Of a stretch of DNA of 41,833 bases, positions 22,845 through 36,160 are shown one piece after another (the stretch's first letter is position 1; every line of letters begins with the position of its first letter). The notes under the pieces were generated by a model, which was given only the letters and a program-made list of their open reading frames with translations, did not search any database and was not told where the DNA came from. The position numbers were made by a program, and so were the translations under genes. Origin of the DNA: Pseudomonadota bacterium (GTDB lineage Bacteria; Pseudomonadota; Gammaproteobacteria; GCA-001735895); NCBI GenBank assembly GCA_022566015.1, contig JADFJT010000009.1, positions 1-41,833 on the forward strand, in the 5' to 3' direction.

Positions 22845-24097
22845 TATCTATCAATCTCGCCAAATACGATGTCCTGGGTGCCGATAATCGCGACCACATC
22901 CGCGAGCATATGACCCTGTGCCATTTCGTGAATAGACGATAAATGGGCAAATCCAGGCGCGCGAATCTTGAGGCGGTAAGGTTTGTTGCAACCGTCCGAA
23001 ATCAGGTAAATACCGAATTCACCTTTTGGGTGTTCTATGCTGGTATAAACTTCGCCTTCGGGCAGGGTGTATCCCTCGGTAAACAACTTAAAGTGATGGA
23101 TTAATCCTTCCATATCGGCCTTGAGCAATTCTCTTCGGGGCGCTGCTACCTTATGGTTATCAGTCAACACGATACCCGGATTTTTTCGCAACCAGTCGAT
23201 ACACTGTATGATAATTCGGTTCGACTGGCGCATTTCTTCAATACGCACCAGATAGCGGTCGTAGCAGTCTCCTTCGGTACCGACTGGTATATCGAAATCC
23301 ATCTGGTCGTAAACTTCGTAGGGTTGTTTTTTGCGCAAATCCCATTCTACCCCGGAGCCGCGTAACATTGGCCCGGTGAACCCCAGCTGGAGGGCACGTT
23401 CTGCGGAAACCACACCGATACCGACGGTACGTTGCTTCCAGATTCGGTTATCGGTCAACAAGGTTTCGTACTCGTCGACATAGGTCGGAAATCGTCGCGT
23501 AAAATCCTCGGTAAAATCGAGCATGCTGCCCTGGCGATTCTGGTTCAATCGTTTCGCCTCTTTTTTACTGCGCCAGCGACTTTCCTGGTACTGGGGCATC
23601 GAATCGGGTAGATCCCGTGTTACACCGCCCGGGCGATAATAGGTCGCGTGCATACGCGCGCCAGATACCGCCTCGTATAAATCCATCAAATCCTCACGTT
23701 CGCGAAACGCGTAGAGAAACATCGTCATCGCACCTACGTCGAGCGCATGGGTTCCAATCCACATCAAATGATTGAGAATACGCGTGATTTCATCGAACAT
23801 GACGCGGATATATTTGGCGCGTTCCGGTATCTCCAGGCCGAGCAGTTTTTCGATCGCCATCACGTAAGCATGCTCGTTGCACATCATCGAAACATAGTCG
23901 AGTCTATCCATGTAACCTATATTCTGGTTATACGGTTTTGATTCGCACAGTTTTTCGGTACCCCGATGCAGCAGGCCGATGTGGGGGTCGGCCCGCACGA
24001 TGACCTCGCCATCCATTTCCAGTACCAGTCGCAATACACCATGCGCTGCCGGGTGTTGCGGCCCAAAATTGAGCGTGTAGTTTTTGATTTCAGGCAT
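22844..24097 (-). CDS. nuoD: NADH-quinone oxidoreductase subunit D
   Basis: 417 aa; [23 protein letters not shown]-terminal DIVFGEIDR. Confidence 0.98.
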   Translation of the reverse strand: MPEIKNYTLNFGPQHPAAHGVLRLVLEMDGEVIVRADPHIGLLHRGTEKLCESKPYNQNIGYMDRLDYVSMMCNEHAYVMAIEKLLGLEIPERAKYIRVMFDEITRILNHLMWIGTHALDVGAMTMFLYAFREREDLMDLYEAVSGARMHATYYRPGGVTRDLPDSMPQYQESRWRSKKEAKRLNQNRQGSMLDFTEDFTRRFPTYVDEYETLLTDNRIWKQRTVGIGVVSAERALQLGFTGPMLRGSGVEWDLRKKQPYEVYDQMDFDIPVGTEGDCYDRYLVRIEEMRQSNRIIIQCIDWLRKNPGIVLTDNHKVAAPRRELLKADMEGLIHHFKLFTEGYTLPEGEVYTSIEHPKGEFGIYLISDGCNKPYRLKIRAPGFAHLSSIHEMAQGHMLADVVAIIGTQDIVFGEIDR

Positions 24098-24818
24098 CGC
24101 CCTGGGTCTCGTCCTGTTGCTCAGATAGATATCGGTGGTCGTCTCGCTTTACTTTTGGCACCAGTACTCTGGGTTCGATACTCACTGGTTCGTAAATTAC
24201 CCGCCCCTTTTCCGGGTCGTAACGCATTTCGACGTGACCGATGAGCGGAAAATCCTTTCGGAACGGGTGGCCGACGAATCCATAATCAGTGAGGATTCGT
24301 CGTAGATCGGGATGACCTGAAAAGTGGATGCCAAACAGGTCAAATGCTTCGCGCTCGTACCAGTCGGCCACATTCCATACGTTAGTCACGGTTGGCACCA
24401 CCGGGAAATCGTCATCCGCCGCGTAAACTCTTAAGCGCAGACGCCAATTTTTTCGATACGAGAGCAAATGGTAGACTGCCGCGAAGCGCCTGCCCTCGGC
24501 AGTGACCGACTCCAGCTCATCGCCGAACTGCAGACGTCCCATCGAAGTCGCAGGATCAACTCCTCGACTGAATCCTGCACGGCTGGCATCGTTGGTCTGC
24601 CACTCTACCTGGCCAAACTGCGAATAATCGACCCCGCATAAATCGATCAATTGTTCAAATGCAAATTCATCACTGTCACGCAACTCGGTGGTGACATCGA
24701 TTAGTTTATCGGGGCTTAACTCAACAGTCACTTCGTTAAATTTGAGGCTGACCGAGGTCAGTTTATCCCCAAAAGCACCGCGCAATGAATCAACCAACTG
24801 CTGTTGAGAATTCGACAT
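24090..24818 (-). CDS. nuoC: NADH-quinone oxidoreductase subunit C
   Basis: 242 aa; [38 protein letters not shown]; separate from nuoD. Confidence 0.97.
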   Translation of the reverse strand: MSNSQQQLVDSLRGAFGDKLTSVSLKFNEVTVELSPDKLIDVTTELRDSDEFAFEQLIDLCGVDYSQFGQVEWQTNDASRAGFSRGVDPATSMGRLQFGDELESVTAEGRRFAAVYHLLSYRKNWRLRLRVYAADDDFPVVPTVTNVWNVADWYEREAFDLFGIHFSGHPDLRRILTDYGFVGHPFRKDFPLIGHVEMRYDPEKGRVIYEPVSIEPRVLVPKVKRDDHRYLSEQQDETQGDA

Positions 24819-24819
24819 T

Positions 24820-25317
24820 TTAACGAGCGATGGTATTTGTTCGTTTTATTTTATTTTGCAACTGAATTATTCCGTACAGGAGTGCTTCAGCGGTGGGTGG
24901 GCAACCCGGGACGTATATATCTACCGGCACAACCCGATCACAGCCTCTTACCACCGCATAGGAATAATGGTAATAACCGCCACCATTGGCACAGGATCCC
25001 ATCGAGATAACCCACCGAGGCTCTGCCATCTGGTCGTAAACCTTGCGTAACGCCGGCGCCATTTTATTCACCAGAGTACCGGCGACGATCATCACGTCCG
25101 CCTGCCGTGGACTCCCCCGAAAGATGATTCCAAAGCGATCGAGATCGTATCGGGATGCACCAGCCTGCATCATTTCGACCGCACAACAGGCGAGTCCAAA
25201 TGTCATCGGCCACATCGAGCCGGTACGCGCCCAGTTGATCAGCTTGTCGGCAGTGGTGGTCATAAACCCCTGATCGAATTTTCCTTCTATTCCCATTCGA
25301 GTGCCCCTTTCTTCCAT
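24820..25317 (-). CDS. nuoB: NADH-quinone oxidoreductase subunit B
   Basis: [38 protein letters not shown]; the likely start is the internal MGIEGKF rather than the ORF's first Met. Confidence 0.97.
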   Translation of the reverse strand: MEERGTRMGIEGKFDQGFMTTTADKLINWARTGSMWPMTFGLACCAVEMMQAGASRYDLDRFGIIFRGSPRQADVMIVAGTLVNKMAPALRKVYDQMAEPRWVISMGSCANGGGYYHYSYAVVRGCDRVVPVDIYVPGCPPTAEALLYGIIQLQNKIKRTNTIAR

Positions 25318-25643
25318 TCATAGATGAAGCCTACGACCAGTACCCCCAGGAAAATTGCCATTGCAAGCAGGCCAAAAGTACCTATTTGGTCGAGTACGAT
25401 AGCCCAGGGAAACAGGAATGCTATTTCCAGATCGAAAATGATGAACAATATAGCCACCAGGTAATAGCGAATATCGAATTTCATGCGGCTATCTTCGAAG
25501 GCTTCGAAGCCACATTCGTAGGGGGAATTTTTTTCGGCATCGGGCCGCGAAGGTCCTAGAATTTTTCCCAGAATGATAAACATCGACCCCATTATCACGG
25601 TCACGAACATGAAAATAAGTATCGGCAGGTAATGACCTAGCAT
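25287..25643 (-). CDS. nuoA: NADH-quinone oxidoreductase subunit A
   Basis: 118 aa; [32 protein letters not shown]. Confidence 0.97.
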   Translation of the reverse strand: MLGHYLPILIFMFVTVIMGSMFIILGKILGPSRPDAEKNSPYECGFEAFEDSRMKFDIRYYLVAILFIIFDLEIAFLFPWAIVLDQIGTFGLLAMAIFLGVLVVGFIYEWKKGALEWE

Positions 25644-25690
25644 GATATTCCTAGCGCCCCTTGAGATACGCCTGTTGTCGATGTGCAGCC

Positions 25691-25719
25691 AGTCTATTGT
25701 GGTGTATATATAGTGTCAA
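25691..25719 (-). promoter_or_regulatory. Candidate sigma70 promoter for the nuo operon
   Basis: Minus strand TTGACA, 17-bp spacer, TAGACT; about 45 bp upstream of the nuoA start. Confidence 0.6.
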
Positions 25720-25822
25720 GGATAGTAGTTATTCAGAGATAATCCTTGCTCATGTACGCCTGTTATCACGCAACTGCTCCCTGTTCTTTTTAAACATTCG
25801 ATCACATATTATGACGTAAGTA

Positions 25823-25907
25823 TGGTGCCGACGGCCGGAGTCGAACCGGCACAGCTTTCGCCACTACCCCCTCAAGATAGCGTGTCTACCAATTTCACCA
25901 CATCGGC
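25823..25907 (-). tRNA. leuU: tRNA-Leu(GAG)
   Basis: Minus strand GCCGATGTGGTGAAATTGGTAGACACGCTATCTTGAGGGGGTAGTGGCGAAAGCTGTGCCGGTTCGACTCCGGCCGTCGGCACCA; long variable arm, GAG anticodon, adjacent to secG. Confidence 0.95.
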
Positions 25908-25931
25908 AATAATAGTCAGGATTCTGCTGGG

Positions 25932-26312
25932 TTAATTAGCAGGTGGCAAATCGGAATTTACAGAACTTCCTCCAGATCCATCCAAAGGGGGCAAATCCGA
26001 AGTACCCGAATCTATCTGCTGTGTTTCATTCTCCAGGGTGGTTACACTTTTCATCACACTGTCGGGACCACTTCTATTGGCGGACAAATAGGCGAGCGAC
26101 AGGCAAACGATAAAAAACAATGTCGCGATGATCGCAGTTGTCTTGCTGAGAAAATTACCCGATCCCCGGGCACCAAAAACTGTGGCGGAAGAACCACTGC
26201 CAAATGCAGCACCCGCATCGGCACCCTTGCCATGCTGCATCAGAATTAGCGCAATCAGTGTAATGGACAGCAGAACTTGTGCAATTAATAAGATACTGTT
26301 TATATTTTCCAT
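25932..26312 (-). CDS. secG: Preprotein translocase subunit SecG
   Basis: 126 aa; LMQHGKGADAGAAFGSGSSATVFGARGSGNFLSKTTA. Confidence 0.96.
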   Translation of the reverse strand: MENINSILLIAQVLLSITLIALILMQHGKGADAGAAFGSGSSATVFGARGSGNFLSKTTAIIATLFFIVCLSLAYLSANRSGPDSVMKSVTTLENETQQIDSGTSDLPPLDGSGGSSVNSDLPPAN

Positions 26313-26333
26313 CTTTATTCCTGTTCAGACTGA

Positions 26334-27077
26334 TTATACGGACTGACCTATCGCGATAAAATCGGCCGCTTTTAGTGAAGCGCCACCAATCAAACCGCCG
26401 TCTATGTCGGGTTGAGACAGCAACTCTCCTGCATTACTCGCATTCATGCTACCGCCATATAAAATTTGCACCTGCTCAGCGACCAACGCATCCAGCGATG
26501 CTAACTTATCCCGCAAATACTGATGTACCGCCTGTGCCTGTTCGGGTGTAGCTACTTTACCTGTACCTATCGCCCAAACTGGCTCATAAGCTATCACGCA
26601 TTGCGCGATAGCCGAGATCCCCTGGGACTCTATCACCGCATCAAGCTGTCTAGAAACGACGACTTCGGTATCCCCGCTTTCTCGCTCGTCGAGTGATTCA
26701 CCAATGCATAAAATTGGTGTAATCCCCGAACTCAACGCCATTGCAAAACGTCTGGCAACCAGTTCATCGGTCTCCTGGTACAGGGCCCGCCTTTCAGAAT
26801 GCCCTACAATAGCGTATTGGCAACCGCATTCCTTTAACATCGATGCTGCGATTTCGCCGGTAAAAGCACCAGATTCCTGATCACAGACATTTTGCGCACC
26901 CAACGCGATACGACTGCCTTCCAGCATACCACCGACTTTCATCAGATAAATCGCCGGCGGACAAACCGCAAGCTGGGCATTATTGACATCGCCTGCCTTG
27001 ATCGCCTCAACCAGTTCGATGACGCTTTGCAAGCTGCCATTCATTTTCCAGTTTCCAGCAATTAATGTGGTGCGCAT
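26334..27077 (-). CDS. tpiA: Triose-phosphate isomerase
   Basis: 247 aa; AGNWKMNG, IVGHSERR, YEPVWAIGTGK, YGGSMNASN. Confidence 0.98.
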   Translation of the reverse strand: MRTTLIAGNWKMNGSLQSVIELVEAIKAGDVNNAQLAVCPPAIYLMKVGGMLEGSRIALGAQNVCDQESGAFTGEIAASMLKECGCQYAIVGHSERRALYQETDELVARRFAMALSSGITPILCIGESLDERESGDTEVVVSRQLDAVIESQGISAIAQCVIAYEPVWAIGTGKVATPEQAQAVHQYLRDKLASLDALVAEQVQILYGGSMNASNAGELLSQPDIDGGLIGGASLKAADFIAIGQSV

Positions 27078-27201
27078 TACAGAAATCCTTCGAAGTGAAT
27101 TATGTGACTTATCTGTGATTAAAACGGCGGCAAAGGGTAACCACCTACGCTTAATAAATCAATCGCGATTTAATAAAAATCACGTAATTAGGGGTTATTA
27201 A

Positions 27202-28542
27202 CTAGGCTGCTGTCGATTCGCTAACACAGGCCGCTAGTTCTCTAGCCAATTTATCTACCAGAACCTCATCTTCGCCTTCTACCATTACACGGATTAATGG
27301 TTCGGTACCCGACGCACGCAACAATACTCTACCCCGGTCGCCAAGTTTGGATTCCGCCGCCTTTAACGAGTCCTGTATTTCGGACTGCGATAACAGATCG
27401 ATTTCTTTGTCGATCGGTACATTTATCATGGTTTGTGGATAGAGATTCATGTCGCCACAGGCATCCGCCAGGCTGATGTCATTCACAACCAGCCAGTCCA
27501 GGACCTGCAAGGCAGCTATAATTCCATCGCCAGTCGTGGTTTTATCGAGACAAATGATATGCCCGGAGGATTCGCCACCCAGATGCCAGCCATGTTCGAC
27601 CAGTTTCCCCAGGACATGACGGTCACCTACATTCGCCCTGTCAAAAGGGATACCCGATTTTTCAAAGGCGTGCTCGAGGCCCAGATTGGTCATCAAGGTT
27701 CCAACAACGCCACCCGCCATACTACGATCCTTTAGTTTGCTCATTGCAATGATATAAAGAAGCTGATCACCATCGATCAAATTACCCTCGGAATCCATCA
27801 TCAATAATCGATCACCGTCTCCATCAAACGCTATGCCAATATCGGCCTTTTTTTCCAGTACGACAGAACGCATATTGTCCGGGTGTAACGCGCCAACGTC
27901 CTGATTGATATTTAATCCATTCGGCTTGACGCCCAGCTCAATAACCTCGGCTCCCAGTTCCCTGAATACGACGGGTGCAATGTGATATGTGGCACCGTGC
28001 GCACAGTCCACGACCATCTTGATCCCTCGTAAAGTGGTATTGAACGGAATCGAACTTTTACAAAATTCGATATATCGTCCCCTGGCGTCATCCATACGGG
28101 TCGCCTTGCCCAGGGCTTCCGATTTAACCATGACTAAGGGTTTGTCGATCATAGCTTCGATCGCCAACTCGGTTTCGTCAGATAATTTGAACCCGTCGCC
28201 ACTGAAAAATTTGATGCCATCGTCGTGGTAAGGATTATGCGACGCACTAATGACTATGCCCGCCGATGCACGTTGTGCCCTGGCTAAATAGGCGATCGCT
28301 GGTGTTGGCATTGGCCCCAGTAGCACCACATCGAGCCCAGCCGCGGCAAGGCCAGCCTCCAGTGCAGATTCGAACATATATCCAGAAATTCGGGTATCTT
28401 TGCCTATTACAACGCTGCCCTGGCCCTGTTGGGAAAGAACTTTCCCCGCAGCCCAACCGAGCTTCATGATAAAATCGACCGTCATCGGTGGTATTCCCAC
28501 CCTGCCTCTTATTCCATCGGTTCCAAAGAATTGACGACTCAT
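27202..28542 (-). CDS. glmM: Phosphoglucosamine mutase
   Basis: 446 aa; [42 protein letters not shown]. Confidence 0.97.
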   Translation of the reverse strand: MSRQFFGTDGIRGRVGIPPMTVDFIMKLGWAAGKVLSQQGQGSVVIGKDTRISGYMFESALEAGLAAAGLDVVLLGPMPTPAIAYLARAQRASAGIVISASHNPYHDDGIKFFSGDGFKLSDETELAIEAMIDKPLVMVKSEALGKATRMDDARGRYIEFCKSSIPFNTTLRGIKMVVDCAHGATYHIAPVVFRELGAEVIELGVKPNGLNINQDVGALHPDNMRSVVLEKKADIGIAFDGDGDRLLMMDSEGNLIDGDQLLYIIAMSKLKDRSMAGGVVGTLMTNLGLEHAFEKSGIPFDRANVGDRHVLGKLVEHGWHLGGESSGHIICLDKTTTGDGIIAALQVLDWLVVNDISLADACGDMNLYPQTMINVPIDKEIDLLSQSEIQDSLKAAESKLGDRGRVLLRASGTEPLIRVMVEGEDEVLVDKLARELAACVSESTAA

Positions 28543-29381
28543 TGCATTTCTCGCTGTTGCGTTTGTACACCATTGACGGCATCGACAATTGCTAGCGCGT
28601 CAATAGTTTGTGCTACATCGTGTACCCGAATTATGTCTGCTCCTTGCATCGCCGCTATCACTGCGGTGGAAATACTACCGTAGAGTCGTTGGTCGAGGGG
28701 TTTGTTGAGGATAGTACCAATCATACTCTTTCTCGACATGCCGACCAGCAGGGGAACATCCAGGGCCTTCAATTGCGCCAGCGATTTAAGCAATAACAAG
28801 TTGTGCTGTAAAGTTTTACCAAAGCCAAACCCAGGATCGACAATAATATTTTCTCTTGCAATACCGGCCTCAACAGCAGCTTCGATTCGTTGTCGCAAAT
28901 ATTCTATGACCTCCGAGACTACATCGTCGTAGCAGGGATTTTGCTGCATGGTTTCTGGCGTACCTTGCATGTGCATTAAACACACGGCCGCCCCCGATTG
29001 TGCCGCCACTGCAAGGACATCGTCCTGGCGCAGGGCCCAGATACTGTTAATCAGGTTAGCACCCTCCGCGACCGCCTGCTGCATCACTACGGGTTTATTG
29101 GTATCGATGGATATCTGAACATCCGATTCTTTACGAATCGCCTGGATCAACGGGATCGTCCGGGCCAGTTCTTCACTGGCATCGACGTTCTGGGATCCAG
29201 GCCTGGTCGACTCACCGCCAATATCGAGAATATCGACACCGTCGTCGATCAATTGCATGGCGTACCGTAAGGCTTTATCAGTCGTATCGAATTGACCACC
29301 GTCGGAAAATGAATCGGGCGTAGTATTAATTACGCCCATTACTCTGACCCGGTTGGTTGGCTGCCGCTTGCCCATAAACAA
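28539..29381 (-). CDS. folP: Dihydropteroate synthase
   Basis: 280 aa; [35 protein letters not shown]. Confidence 0.97.
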   Translation of the reverse strand: MFMGKRQPTNRVRVMGVINTTPDSFSDGGQFDTTDKALRYAMQLIDDGVDILDIGGESTRPGSQNVDASEELARTIPLIQAIRKESDVQISIDTNKPVVMQQAVAEGANLINSIWALRQDDVLAVAAQSGAAVCLMHMQGTPETMQQNPCYDDVVSEVIEYLRQRIEAAVEAGIARENIIVDPGFGFGKTLQHNLLLLKSLAQLKALDVPLLVGMSRKSMIGTILNKPLDQRLYGSISTAVIAAMQGADIIRVHDVAQTIDALAIVDAVNGVQTQQREMQ

Positions 29382-29393
29382 GCTAAGATTTTG

Positions 29394-31319
29394 TTAATGC
29401 AGCTTGGCTGGATCCAGCATATCGGTATCGTCATCGGTTTCAGAGTCGTTCGAAGTAGTATCTCCTTTGCCGGACGAGTCTTTTCCGTCGTCACCCCAGT
29501 CCGCTGGTGGACCGGGTATCTTCCCTTCCATGATCGAATCGATCTGACTTGCGTCGATGGTTTCGTACTTCATTAGCGCGTCGGCCATCAGATGAAGTTT
29601 GTCTTCGTTTGCTTTCAACAAATCGAATGCGCGCTGATAATTTCGATCAATAATCGTTCTGATTTCGGAATCAATCGCATGCGCTGTTTCATCCGAAACG
29701 GTTTTCTGCCTCCCTATGGTTTTACCCAGAAAGATCTCGCCCTCGTCTTCGCTATAGGATAACGGGCCCATGCGATCAGACAAACCCCACTGGGTTACCA
29801 TATTGCGCGCGATACTGGTAGCTCGCTCGATATCGTTGGAGGCACCCGTGGTAACCGCATCTGCACCGAAAATTATTTCCTCGGCGATACGACCGCCAAA
29901 TAGACTGGAGAGCTGGCATTCCAGAAGCCTCTTACTAAAGCTGTAACGGTCGTCTTCCGGCAGAAACATGGTCACACCCAGGGTATTCCCTCGCGGAATA
30001 ATACTCACCTTGTAAACAGGATCATGCTCAGGCACTAACCTTCCGACGATTGCGTGTCCTGCTTCATGGTAGGCCGTGAGTTTTTTCTCTTCTTCTTTCA
30101 TGATCATCGACCTGCGCTCAGCGCCCATCATGATCTTATCCTTGGCGCGTTCAAATTCAGCCATTGAAACCACTTTTTTATTCCCTCTGGCAGCAAATAA
30201 TGCCGCTTCATTGATCAGGTTGGCGAGGTCGGCGCCTGAGAAACCTGGGGTACCCCGCGCGATTATCATCTTATCTACCGCATCTGCCGTAGGCACTTTG
30301 CGCATGTGAACCTTCAATATCTGCGCTCGGCCGCGCACATCGGGTAAAGGTACAACCACTTGACGGTCAAATCGACCCGGGCGCAATAAAGCAGGGTCGA
30401 GCACATCGGGTCGATTGGTTGCCGCGATCACAATCACACCCTCGTTACCTTCGAAACCGTCCATTTCAACCAACAATTGATTCAGTGTTTGTTCGCGTTC
30501 ATCGTGTCCCCCACCAAGCCCGGCACCGCGATGGCGGCCTACCGCGTCGATTTCGTCGATGAAGATGATACAGGGGGCATGCTTTTTGGCCTGTTCAAAC
30601 ATATCACGTACACGTGAAGCGCCAACACCAACGAACATTTCTACGAAATCAGAGCCTGAAATAGTAAAAAATGGAACCTTCGCCTCGCCTGCAATAGCCC
30701 GGGCTAATAAGGTTTTACCTGTTCCCGGTGCCCCCACCATCAATACACCCTGGGGGATTTTGCCTCCAAGTTTCTGGAACTTGGCTGGCTCCTGTAAAAA
30801 TTCTACTATCTCGGCCACTTCTTCCTTGGCTTCATCAATTCCCGCGACATCGTTAAAAGAGACTTTGATTTGATCCTCACCCAGTAAACGCGCTTTACTC
30901 TTACCAAATGACATCGCACCACGCCCACCACCACCTTGCATTTGGCGCATAAAGAATATCCATATTCCGATTAAAACGATGAACGGAAACCAGCTGACAA
31001 AAATATGCGCGAGGAATGAAGGCTGCTCAGGAGGTTTCCCCATGATCGCGACATTGGCACGATCCAGGTCACCAACTAACGCGGAATTATTGGTTTCGGG
31101 GCTATAGGTAACAAACGAGGTGCCAGAAATCAGCTTGCCAGTTATATTCTGACCTTCAATCAAAACCTCTCTCACTTGACCCTGTTTTACCTGGGTCAGG
31201 AAATCTGAATAAATCAGGTTCTGGTCGCTCGAAGTTCGATCACCGAAATTCTGGAATATCGACAACAATACGACGGCGATAACTACCCATAGGATCAAAT
31301 TCTTTGCTACATCATTCAC
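29394..31319 (-). CDS. ftsH: ATP-dependent zinc metalloprotease FtsH
   Basis: 641 aa; [24 protein letters not shown] metalloprotease motif, SRH region. Confidence 0.98.
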   Translation of the reverse strand: MNDVAKNLILWVVIAVVLLSIFQNFGDRTSSDQNLIYSDFLTQVKQGQVREVLIEGQNITGKLISGTSFVTYSPETNNSALVGDLDRANVAIMGKPPEQPSFLAHIFVSWFPFIVLIGIWIFFMRQMQGGGGRGAMSFGKSKARLLGEDQIKVSFNDVAGIDEAKEEVAEIVEFLQEPAKFQKLGGKIPQGVLMVGAPGTGKTLLARAIAGEAKVPFFTISGSDFVEMFVGVGASRVRDMFEQAKKHAPCIIFIDEIDAVGRHRGAGLGGGHDEREQTLNQLLVEMDGFEGNEGVIVIAATNRPDVLDPALLRPGRFDRQVVVPLPDVRGRAQILKVHMRKVPTADAVDKMIIARGTPGFSGADLANLINEAALFAARGNKKVVSMAEFERAKDKIMMGAERRSMIMKEEEKKLTAYHEAGHAIVGRLVPEHDPVYKVSIIPRGNTLGVTMFLPEDDRYSFSKRLLECQLSSLFGGRIAEEIIFGADAVTTGASNDIERATSIARNMVTQWGLSDRMGPLSYSEDEGEIFLGKTIGRQKTVSDETAHAIDSEIRTIIDRNYQRAFDLLKANEDKLHLMADALMKYETIDASQIDSIMEGKIPGPPADWGDDGKDSSGKGDTTSNDSETDDDTDMLDPAKLH

Positions 31320-31411
31320 TTTAATAACACCTGTTGTAATTACTTATTGCGAACTATATTCATTTTACTGCTATTACTACTAGATACTAGCGTAATTTGG
31401 GTAACTATTTT

Positions 31412-32029
31412 CTACCTGATTCCACTACAAACTGCATATATTTCACTTGATGTAGCCCGTGAAGCCTTGGGCTTGCGAAATTTGACTTTCTGAAAAGTCA
31501 GTCTGAAGGCCGAAATCAATCTTTCAAATCCTTCCCCCTGGAATAATTTGACCACAAAATGACCATTTCTGTTCAAATTGTTCTTGGCCAATTCTAATGC
31601 CAGTTCAGCCAGATAGACCGATTTCGGCTGGTCTACACTGCCCATACCGCTTAAATTGGGGGCCATATCGGATAAAACAAGATCCAGCGGCTTGTTATCG
31701 ACCAACCCGAGAATCGCATCCAGCGTGTCCTGTTTGGTAAAATCACCCTGTATGAACTCAACACCGCCAATTGGTTCCATCGGTAACAGGTCGACGGCGA
31801 TTAGTCGGCCCTTTTCATGTTTAAACCGGCTCACATACTCGCTCCACCCGCCGGGCGCAGCCCCCAGTTCCAGCACAAATTGGCCAGGCTTTAAAATATG
31901 ATCTTTTTGCTGAATTTCGATCAACTTGTAGACTGCACGCGAACGATACCCCTCTTTACGCGCCCGAATCACATACGGGTCGTCCTCGTGGTCTTTTAAC
32001 CATTGGTTACTGCTTTTCGAGCGTGACAT
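31412..32029 (-). CDS. rlmE: 23S rRNA (uridine-2'-O)-methyltransferase RlmE (RrmJ/FtsJ)
   Basis: 205 aa; YRSRAVYKLIEI, VLELGAAPGGWSEYV, SDMAPNLSG. Confidence 0.97.
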   Translation of the reverse strand: MSRSKSSNQWLKDHEDDPYVIRARKEGYRSRAVYKLIEIQQKDHILKPGQFVLELGAAPGGWSEYVSRFKHEKGRLIAVDLLPMEPIGGVEFIQGDFTKQDTLDAILGLVDNKPLDLVLSDMAPNLSGMGSVDQPKSVYLAELALELAKNNLNRNGHFVVKLFQGEGFERLISAFRLTFQKVKFRKPKASRATSSEIYAVCSGIR

Positions 32030-32088
32030 GAATAAATGCTATGGTAATATGCGCCGCCATTTGAGTCGGTATTTGAAATAGATAAAAG

Positions 32089-32397
32089 ATGAACCTAACT
32101 AAATTACAAATCAAGCGATTACGCACTGAGTCGCAGCGACTAAAACTTAAACCCGTGGTAATTATTGGCCATAACGGTCTGAGCGATAATGTTCAAAAAC
32201 AAATCGACTCTGCTCTCGGATTCCACGAACTGGTGAAAATTCGTATCCCTTCGCTGGAAAAGACAACCAAAAAATCACTGACTGATTCTATTTGTACTCA
32301 CCACCAGGCGAGCCTGATTCAGTCCATAGGGCATGTGATTGTGGTTTACCGATATAACGATAAATCAGACCGGTTTGGAAAAATCCTAAGTAATTAG
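32089..32397 (+). CDS. yhbY: YhbY-family (CRM domain) RNA-binding protein
   Basis: 102 aa; PVVIIGHNGLSDNVQKQIDSALGFHELVKIRI; divergent from rlmE as in other gammaproteobacteria. Confidence 0.93.
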   Translation: MNLTKLQIKRLRTESQRLKLKPVVIIGHNGLSDNVQKQIDSALGFHELVKIRIPSLEKTTKKSLTDSICTHHQASLIQSIGHVIVVYRYNDKSDRFGKILSN

Positions 32398-32433
32398 GGC
32401 ACCCCTGCCAGAGTCTGGTCGACTCATAATTAG

Positions 32434-32910
32434 TCATCGATAATGCACCGCTGTAATTTCGTATTCCCTGACACCGCTCGGCGCTTCAACTGTCACTTCT
32501 TCACCCTTTTCTTTGCCGATCAGCGCTCTTGCGATAGGTGAACTGATGGCTATTCTATTTTGATTAATATCGGCTTCGATATCGCCGACTATTTGATAGG
32601 ACACTTCTTCTTCAGATTCGACATCGACCAATTCTACCGTGCAACCAAACACCACGCGCTCGCTCTGATTTAACTGGGTGACATCGATAATTTGTGCATT
32701 GGACAAAACTGACTCGACCTCTGCAATACGGCCCTCGATAAAACCCTGTTCTTCACGCGCTGCGTGATATTCGGCATTTTCCTTCAGGTCGCCGTGTTCC
32801 CTGGCTACGGCGATGGCTTCGATGACCTTCGGTCGCCTGACCTGCTTCAATTCTTTGACTTCTGCTTTAAGCCTTTCCGCGCCCTTCGCAGTCAGCGGTA
32901 TCTGGTTCAT
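32434..32910 (-). CDS. greA: Transcription elongation factor GreA
   Basis: 158 aa; [44 protein letters not shown]. Confidence 0.98.
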   Translation of the reverse strand: MNQIPLTAKGAERLKAEVKELKQVRRPKVIEAIAVAREHGDLKENAEYHAAREEQGFIEGRIAEVESVLSNAQIIDVTQLNQSERVVFGCTVELVDVESEEEVSYQIVGDIEADINQNRIAISSPIARALIGKEKGEEVTVEAPSGVREYEITAVHYR

Positions 32911-32940
32911 CTTTTTTCCATCCTGATTTTCTTCATAGAA

Positions 32941-35900
32941 TTATAAATGTAACGATTGCAATCGGTATACATCATTAATTTCACGATGCGACATTGCCTG
33001 GCAAGTCGCCCTGCCACCCGAGAGTGTCGTGGTATAGCACACCGAATGCATCAATGCTTCCCTACGTATAGCATAGGAGTCGGCGATAGCCGAGCGCCCC
33101 TCGGTAGTATTGACTATTAACACTATTTCGTCATTTTTGATCATGTCGACGATGTGAGGTCGGCCTTCCTTCACCTTGTTGACATGTTTGCATGTGACCC
33201 CAGCTGCCTGTATCACCTTCGCGGTACCGCCAGTCGCAATCAAATTAAAACCTTTATCGTGGAGGTCTCTGGCCACTTCGACAATACCTTTTTTATCATT
33301 GTCTCGAACACTCAGAAACACCGTTCCCGGCTTTGGAATAGTACCACCCGAAGCGATCAGACCTTTGGAAAAAGCTTCGGCGAAGGTCTTACCTATACCC
33401 ATCACTTCGCCGGTTGATTTCATTTCCGGGCCGAGGATCGGATCGACCCCATGGAACTTTGCGAACGGGAAGACAGATTCCTTGACCGATACAAAATCGG
33501 GCACAATTTGCCGAGTATGTCCTTGCTGCACCAAGGTCTGGCCTATCATGCATCGAGCAGCCACCTTCGCCAACGGCACGCCGGTTGCCTTGGACACGAA
33601 AGGTACGGTACGTGACGCTCGCGGATTGACCTCAAGAATATAAATTTCATCCCTCTTGATCGCAAACTGCGTATTCATCAAGCCGACAACTTTTATCGCC
33701 TTCGCCATTAGTTCCACTTGCTCGCACATTTTTTGCTGAATTTCTTTTGACAGGGTATAGGGGGGCAATGAACAGGCAGAATCGCCGGAGTGTACGCCAG
33801 CCTGTTCTATATGTTCCATTAATCCACCAATAAAAACACTTTCACCGTCACAAACCGCATCGACATCTACTTCAATCGCGTCGTCCAGAAACCGGTCGAG
33901 TAGAACCGGAGAATCCCGTGACACCGCCACCGCTTCTTTCATGTAGCGTGCGAGATCTTCCTGATCGTATACTATTTCCATGGCTCGGCCACCAAGCACA
34001 TAGGAAGGTCTTACCACGAGAGGAAACCCAACCTGCTCGGCGAGAACCGGGGAAGTTTCGACATCAAACGCGATACGATTCGGTGGCTGTAGCAGACCGA
34101 GCTGGTTAATCAATTGCTGAAAACGCTCGCGGTCTTCGGCCAGATCGATCGAATCTGGCGTGGTACCGATGATTGGAACACCGGCTGCTTCGAGTGCACG
34201 AGCCAGATTGAGCGGCGTCTGGCCGCCAAACTGGACGATAACACCTTTTGGTTTTTCCAGATGAATCACTTCGAGCACGTCTTCTAGAGTAAGCGGCTCG
34301 AAATACAGGCGATCCGAGGTGTCGTAATCGGTCGATACGGTTTCAGGGTTACAGTTAATCATGATGGTTTCAAAACCATCTTCGCGCATCGCCATCGCAG
34401 CGTGAACGCAACAGTAGTCAAATTCGATGCCCTGGCCGATTCGGTTTGGCCCACCACCGAGTACGATAATTTTGTCTTTATCGCTTGGTTCGGCTTCGCA
34501 TTCCTGCTCATAGCTTGAATATAAATAAGCCGTCGACGAGGCAAATTCTGCCGCGCAAGTATCAACCCGCTTGTATACCGGACGCACACCCAGATTTCGC
34601 CGCAAACTTGCCACTTTAAGTTCATCGGTTCCGAGCAATTTTGCCAGACGCCGATCAGAAAAGCCTTTACGCTTTAATGCATGAAATTCCTCAGCACCAA
34701 GCGCTTCGACACTGGTGCCTGATAATTTATTCTCGGTCGCAACCAAATCTTCGATCTGCGCCAGAAACCAGGGATCGATGGCTGTATATTCAAAAATTAT
34801 TTCCAGACTATAGCCGGAGCGAAAAGCGTCGGCTACGTACCAGATACGATTCGCTCCTGGTAGTCTGAGTTCGGTCCGGTACAAATCTTCGAGTTCATCT
34901 TTGCTCAGATTCTGGTCGACAATTTCGTCCAGTCCATCGACTCCGGTTTCTAACCCGCGCAAGGCTTTCTGAAATGACTCCTGGAAACTACGTCCAATCG
35001 CCATAACTTCGCCCACCGACTTCATCTGGGTCGAGAGTCTATCGTCTGCCTGTGGAAACTTTTCGAAGGTAAAACGGGGAATCTTGGTTACTACATAGTC
35101 GATCGTCGGTTCAAACGAAGCTGGAGTCACCCCACCGGTAATATCATTTTTTAATTCATCCAGCGTATAACCCACTGCCAGTTTCGCCGCCACCCTGGCG
35201 ATCGGAAAGCCGGTGGCTTTGGACGCCAGCGCGGACGAGCGCGAAACTCGGGGATTCATCTCGATGATGATCATTTCACCATTTTCCGGGTTAATCGCAA
35301 ACTGGACGTTGGAGCCACCAGTTTCGACACCGATTTTACGCAAAACCGCAATGGAGGCATTTCGCATGATCTGGAATTCCTTGTCAGTCAGGGTCTGTGC
35401 CGGCGCGACAGTAATAGAATCGCCGGTGTGAACGCCCATCGGATCCAGATTTTCTATCGAACAAATGATGATGCAATTATCCTTCTTATCGCGAACCACC
35501 TCCATTTCAAATTCTTTCCAGCCTAGCACCGAGGCTTCGATCAGTACTTCGGTGGTCGGTGACAGTGCCAGCCCACGTTTAATGATATCTTCGAATTCTT
35601 CCCGATTATAAGCGATGCCTCCCCCGCTGCCGCCCATAGTAAACGATGGCCGGATTACTGTCGGAAAGCCAATTTGCGACTGTCCCTGCCAAGCTTCTTC
35701 GAGGCTGTGCGCTATAAACGCTTTGGGAGTGCTCAAGCCTATCTCGCTCATGGCTTTCCTGAACTGCTCACGATCCTCGGCCATATCGATCGCTTTGCGA
35801 CTCGCACCGATCATTTCAACCTGGTATTTTTCCAACACCCCTTCCCGGTCGAGATCGAGCGCACAGTTCAATGCGGTTTGCCCACCCATAGTCGGCAACA

Positions 35901-36156
35901 ATGCATCAGGACGTTCTTTTTCGATGATCTTTTCAACCACATTCCACAGGATCGGTTCGATATATACCGAATCGGCACTATCCGGATCGGTCATAATTGT
36001 CGCCGGGTTGGAGTTAATCAATATGACCCGAATACCTTCTTCTTTCAAAGCTTTGCAGGCCTGGGTACCGGAATAGTCAAATTCGCAGGCCTGGCCAATA
36101 ACGATTGGGCCAGCACCGATAATCAGCACAGATTTAATATCGGTTCTACGAGGCAT
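32941..36156 (-). CDS. carB: Carbamoyl-phosphate synthase large subunit
   Basis: 1071 aa; duplicated ATP-grasp halves ([38 protein letters not shown]). Confidence 0.98.
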   Translation of the reverse strand: MPRRTDIKSVLIIGAGPIVIGQACEFDYSGTQACKALKEEGIRVILINSNPATIMTDPDSADSVYIEPILWNVVEKIIEKERPDALLPTMGGQTALNCALDLDREGVLEKYQVEMIGASRKAIDMAEDREQFRKAMSEIGLSTPKAFIAHSLEEAWQGQSQIGFPTVIRPSFTMGGSGGGIAYNREEFEDIIKRGLALSPTTEVLIEASVLGWKEFEMEVVRDKKDNCIIICSIENLDPMGVHTGDSITVAPAQTLTDKEFQIMRNASIAVLRKIGVETGGSNVQFAINPENGEMIIIEMNPRVSRSSALASKATGFPIARVAAKLAVGYTLDELKNDITGGVTPASFEPTIDYVVTKIPRFTFEKFPQADDRLSTQMKSVGEVMAIGRSFQESFQKALRGLETGVDGLDEIVDQNLSKDELEDLYRTELRLPGANRIWYVADAFRSGYSLEIIFEYTAIDPWFLAQIEDLVATENKLSGTSVEALGAEEFHALKRKGFSDRRLAKLLGTDELKVASLRRNLGVRPVYKRVDTCAAEFASSTAYLYSSYEQECEAEPSDKDKIIVLGGGPNRIGQGIEFDYCCVHAAMAMREDGFETIMINCNPETVSTDYDTSDRLYFEPLTLEDVLEVIHLEKPKGVIVQFGGQTPLNLARALEAAGVPIIGTTPDSIDLAEDRERFQQLINQLGLLQPPNRIAFDVETSPVLAEQVGFPLVVRPSYVLGGRAMEIVYDQEDLARYMKEAVAVSRDSPVLLDRFLDDAIEVDVDAVCDGESVFIGGLMEHIEQAGVHSGDSACSLPPYTLSKEIQQKMCEQVELMAKAIKVVGLMNTQFAIKRDEIYILEVNPRASRTVPFVSKATGVPLAKVAARCMIGQTLVQQGHTRQIVPDFVSVKESVFPFAKFHGVDPILGPEMKSTGEVMGIGKTFAEAFSKGLIASGGTIPKPGTVFLSVRDNDKKGIVEVARDLHDKGFNLIATGGTAKVIQAAGVTCKHVNKVKEGRPHIVDMIKNDEIVLIVNTTEGRSAIADSYAIRREALMHSVCYTTTLSGGRATCQAMSHREINDVYRLQSLHL

Positions 36157-36160
36157 CAGG

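Noticed and set aside
25667-25767. Short direct repeat tacgcctgttRtc (25667-25679 and 25755-25767)
   Set aside because: Only 13 bp with one mismatch and no structural context; plausible by chance.
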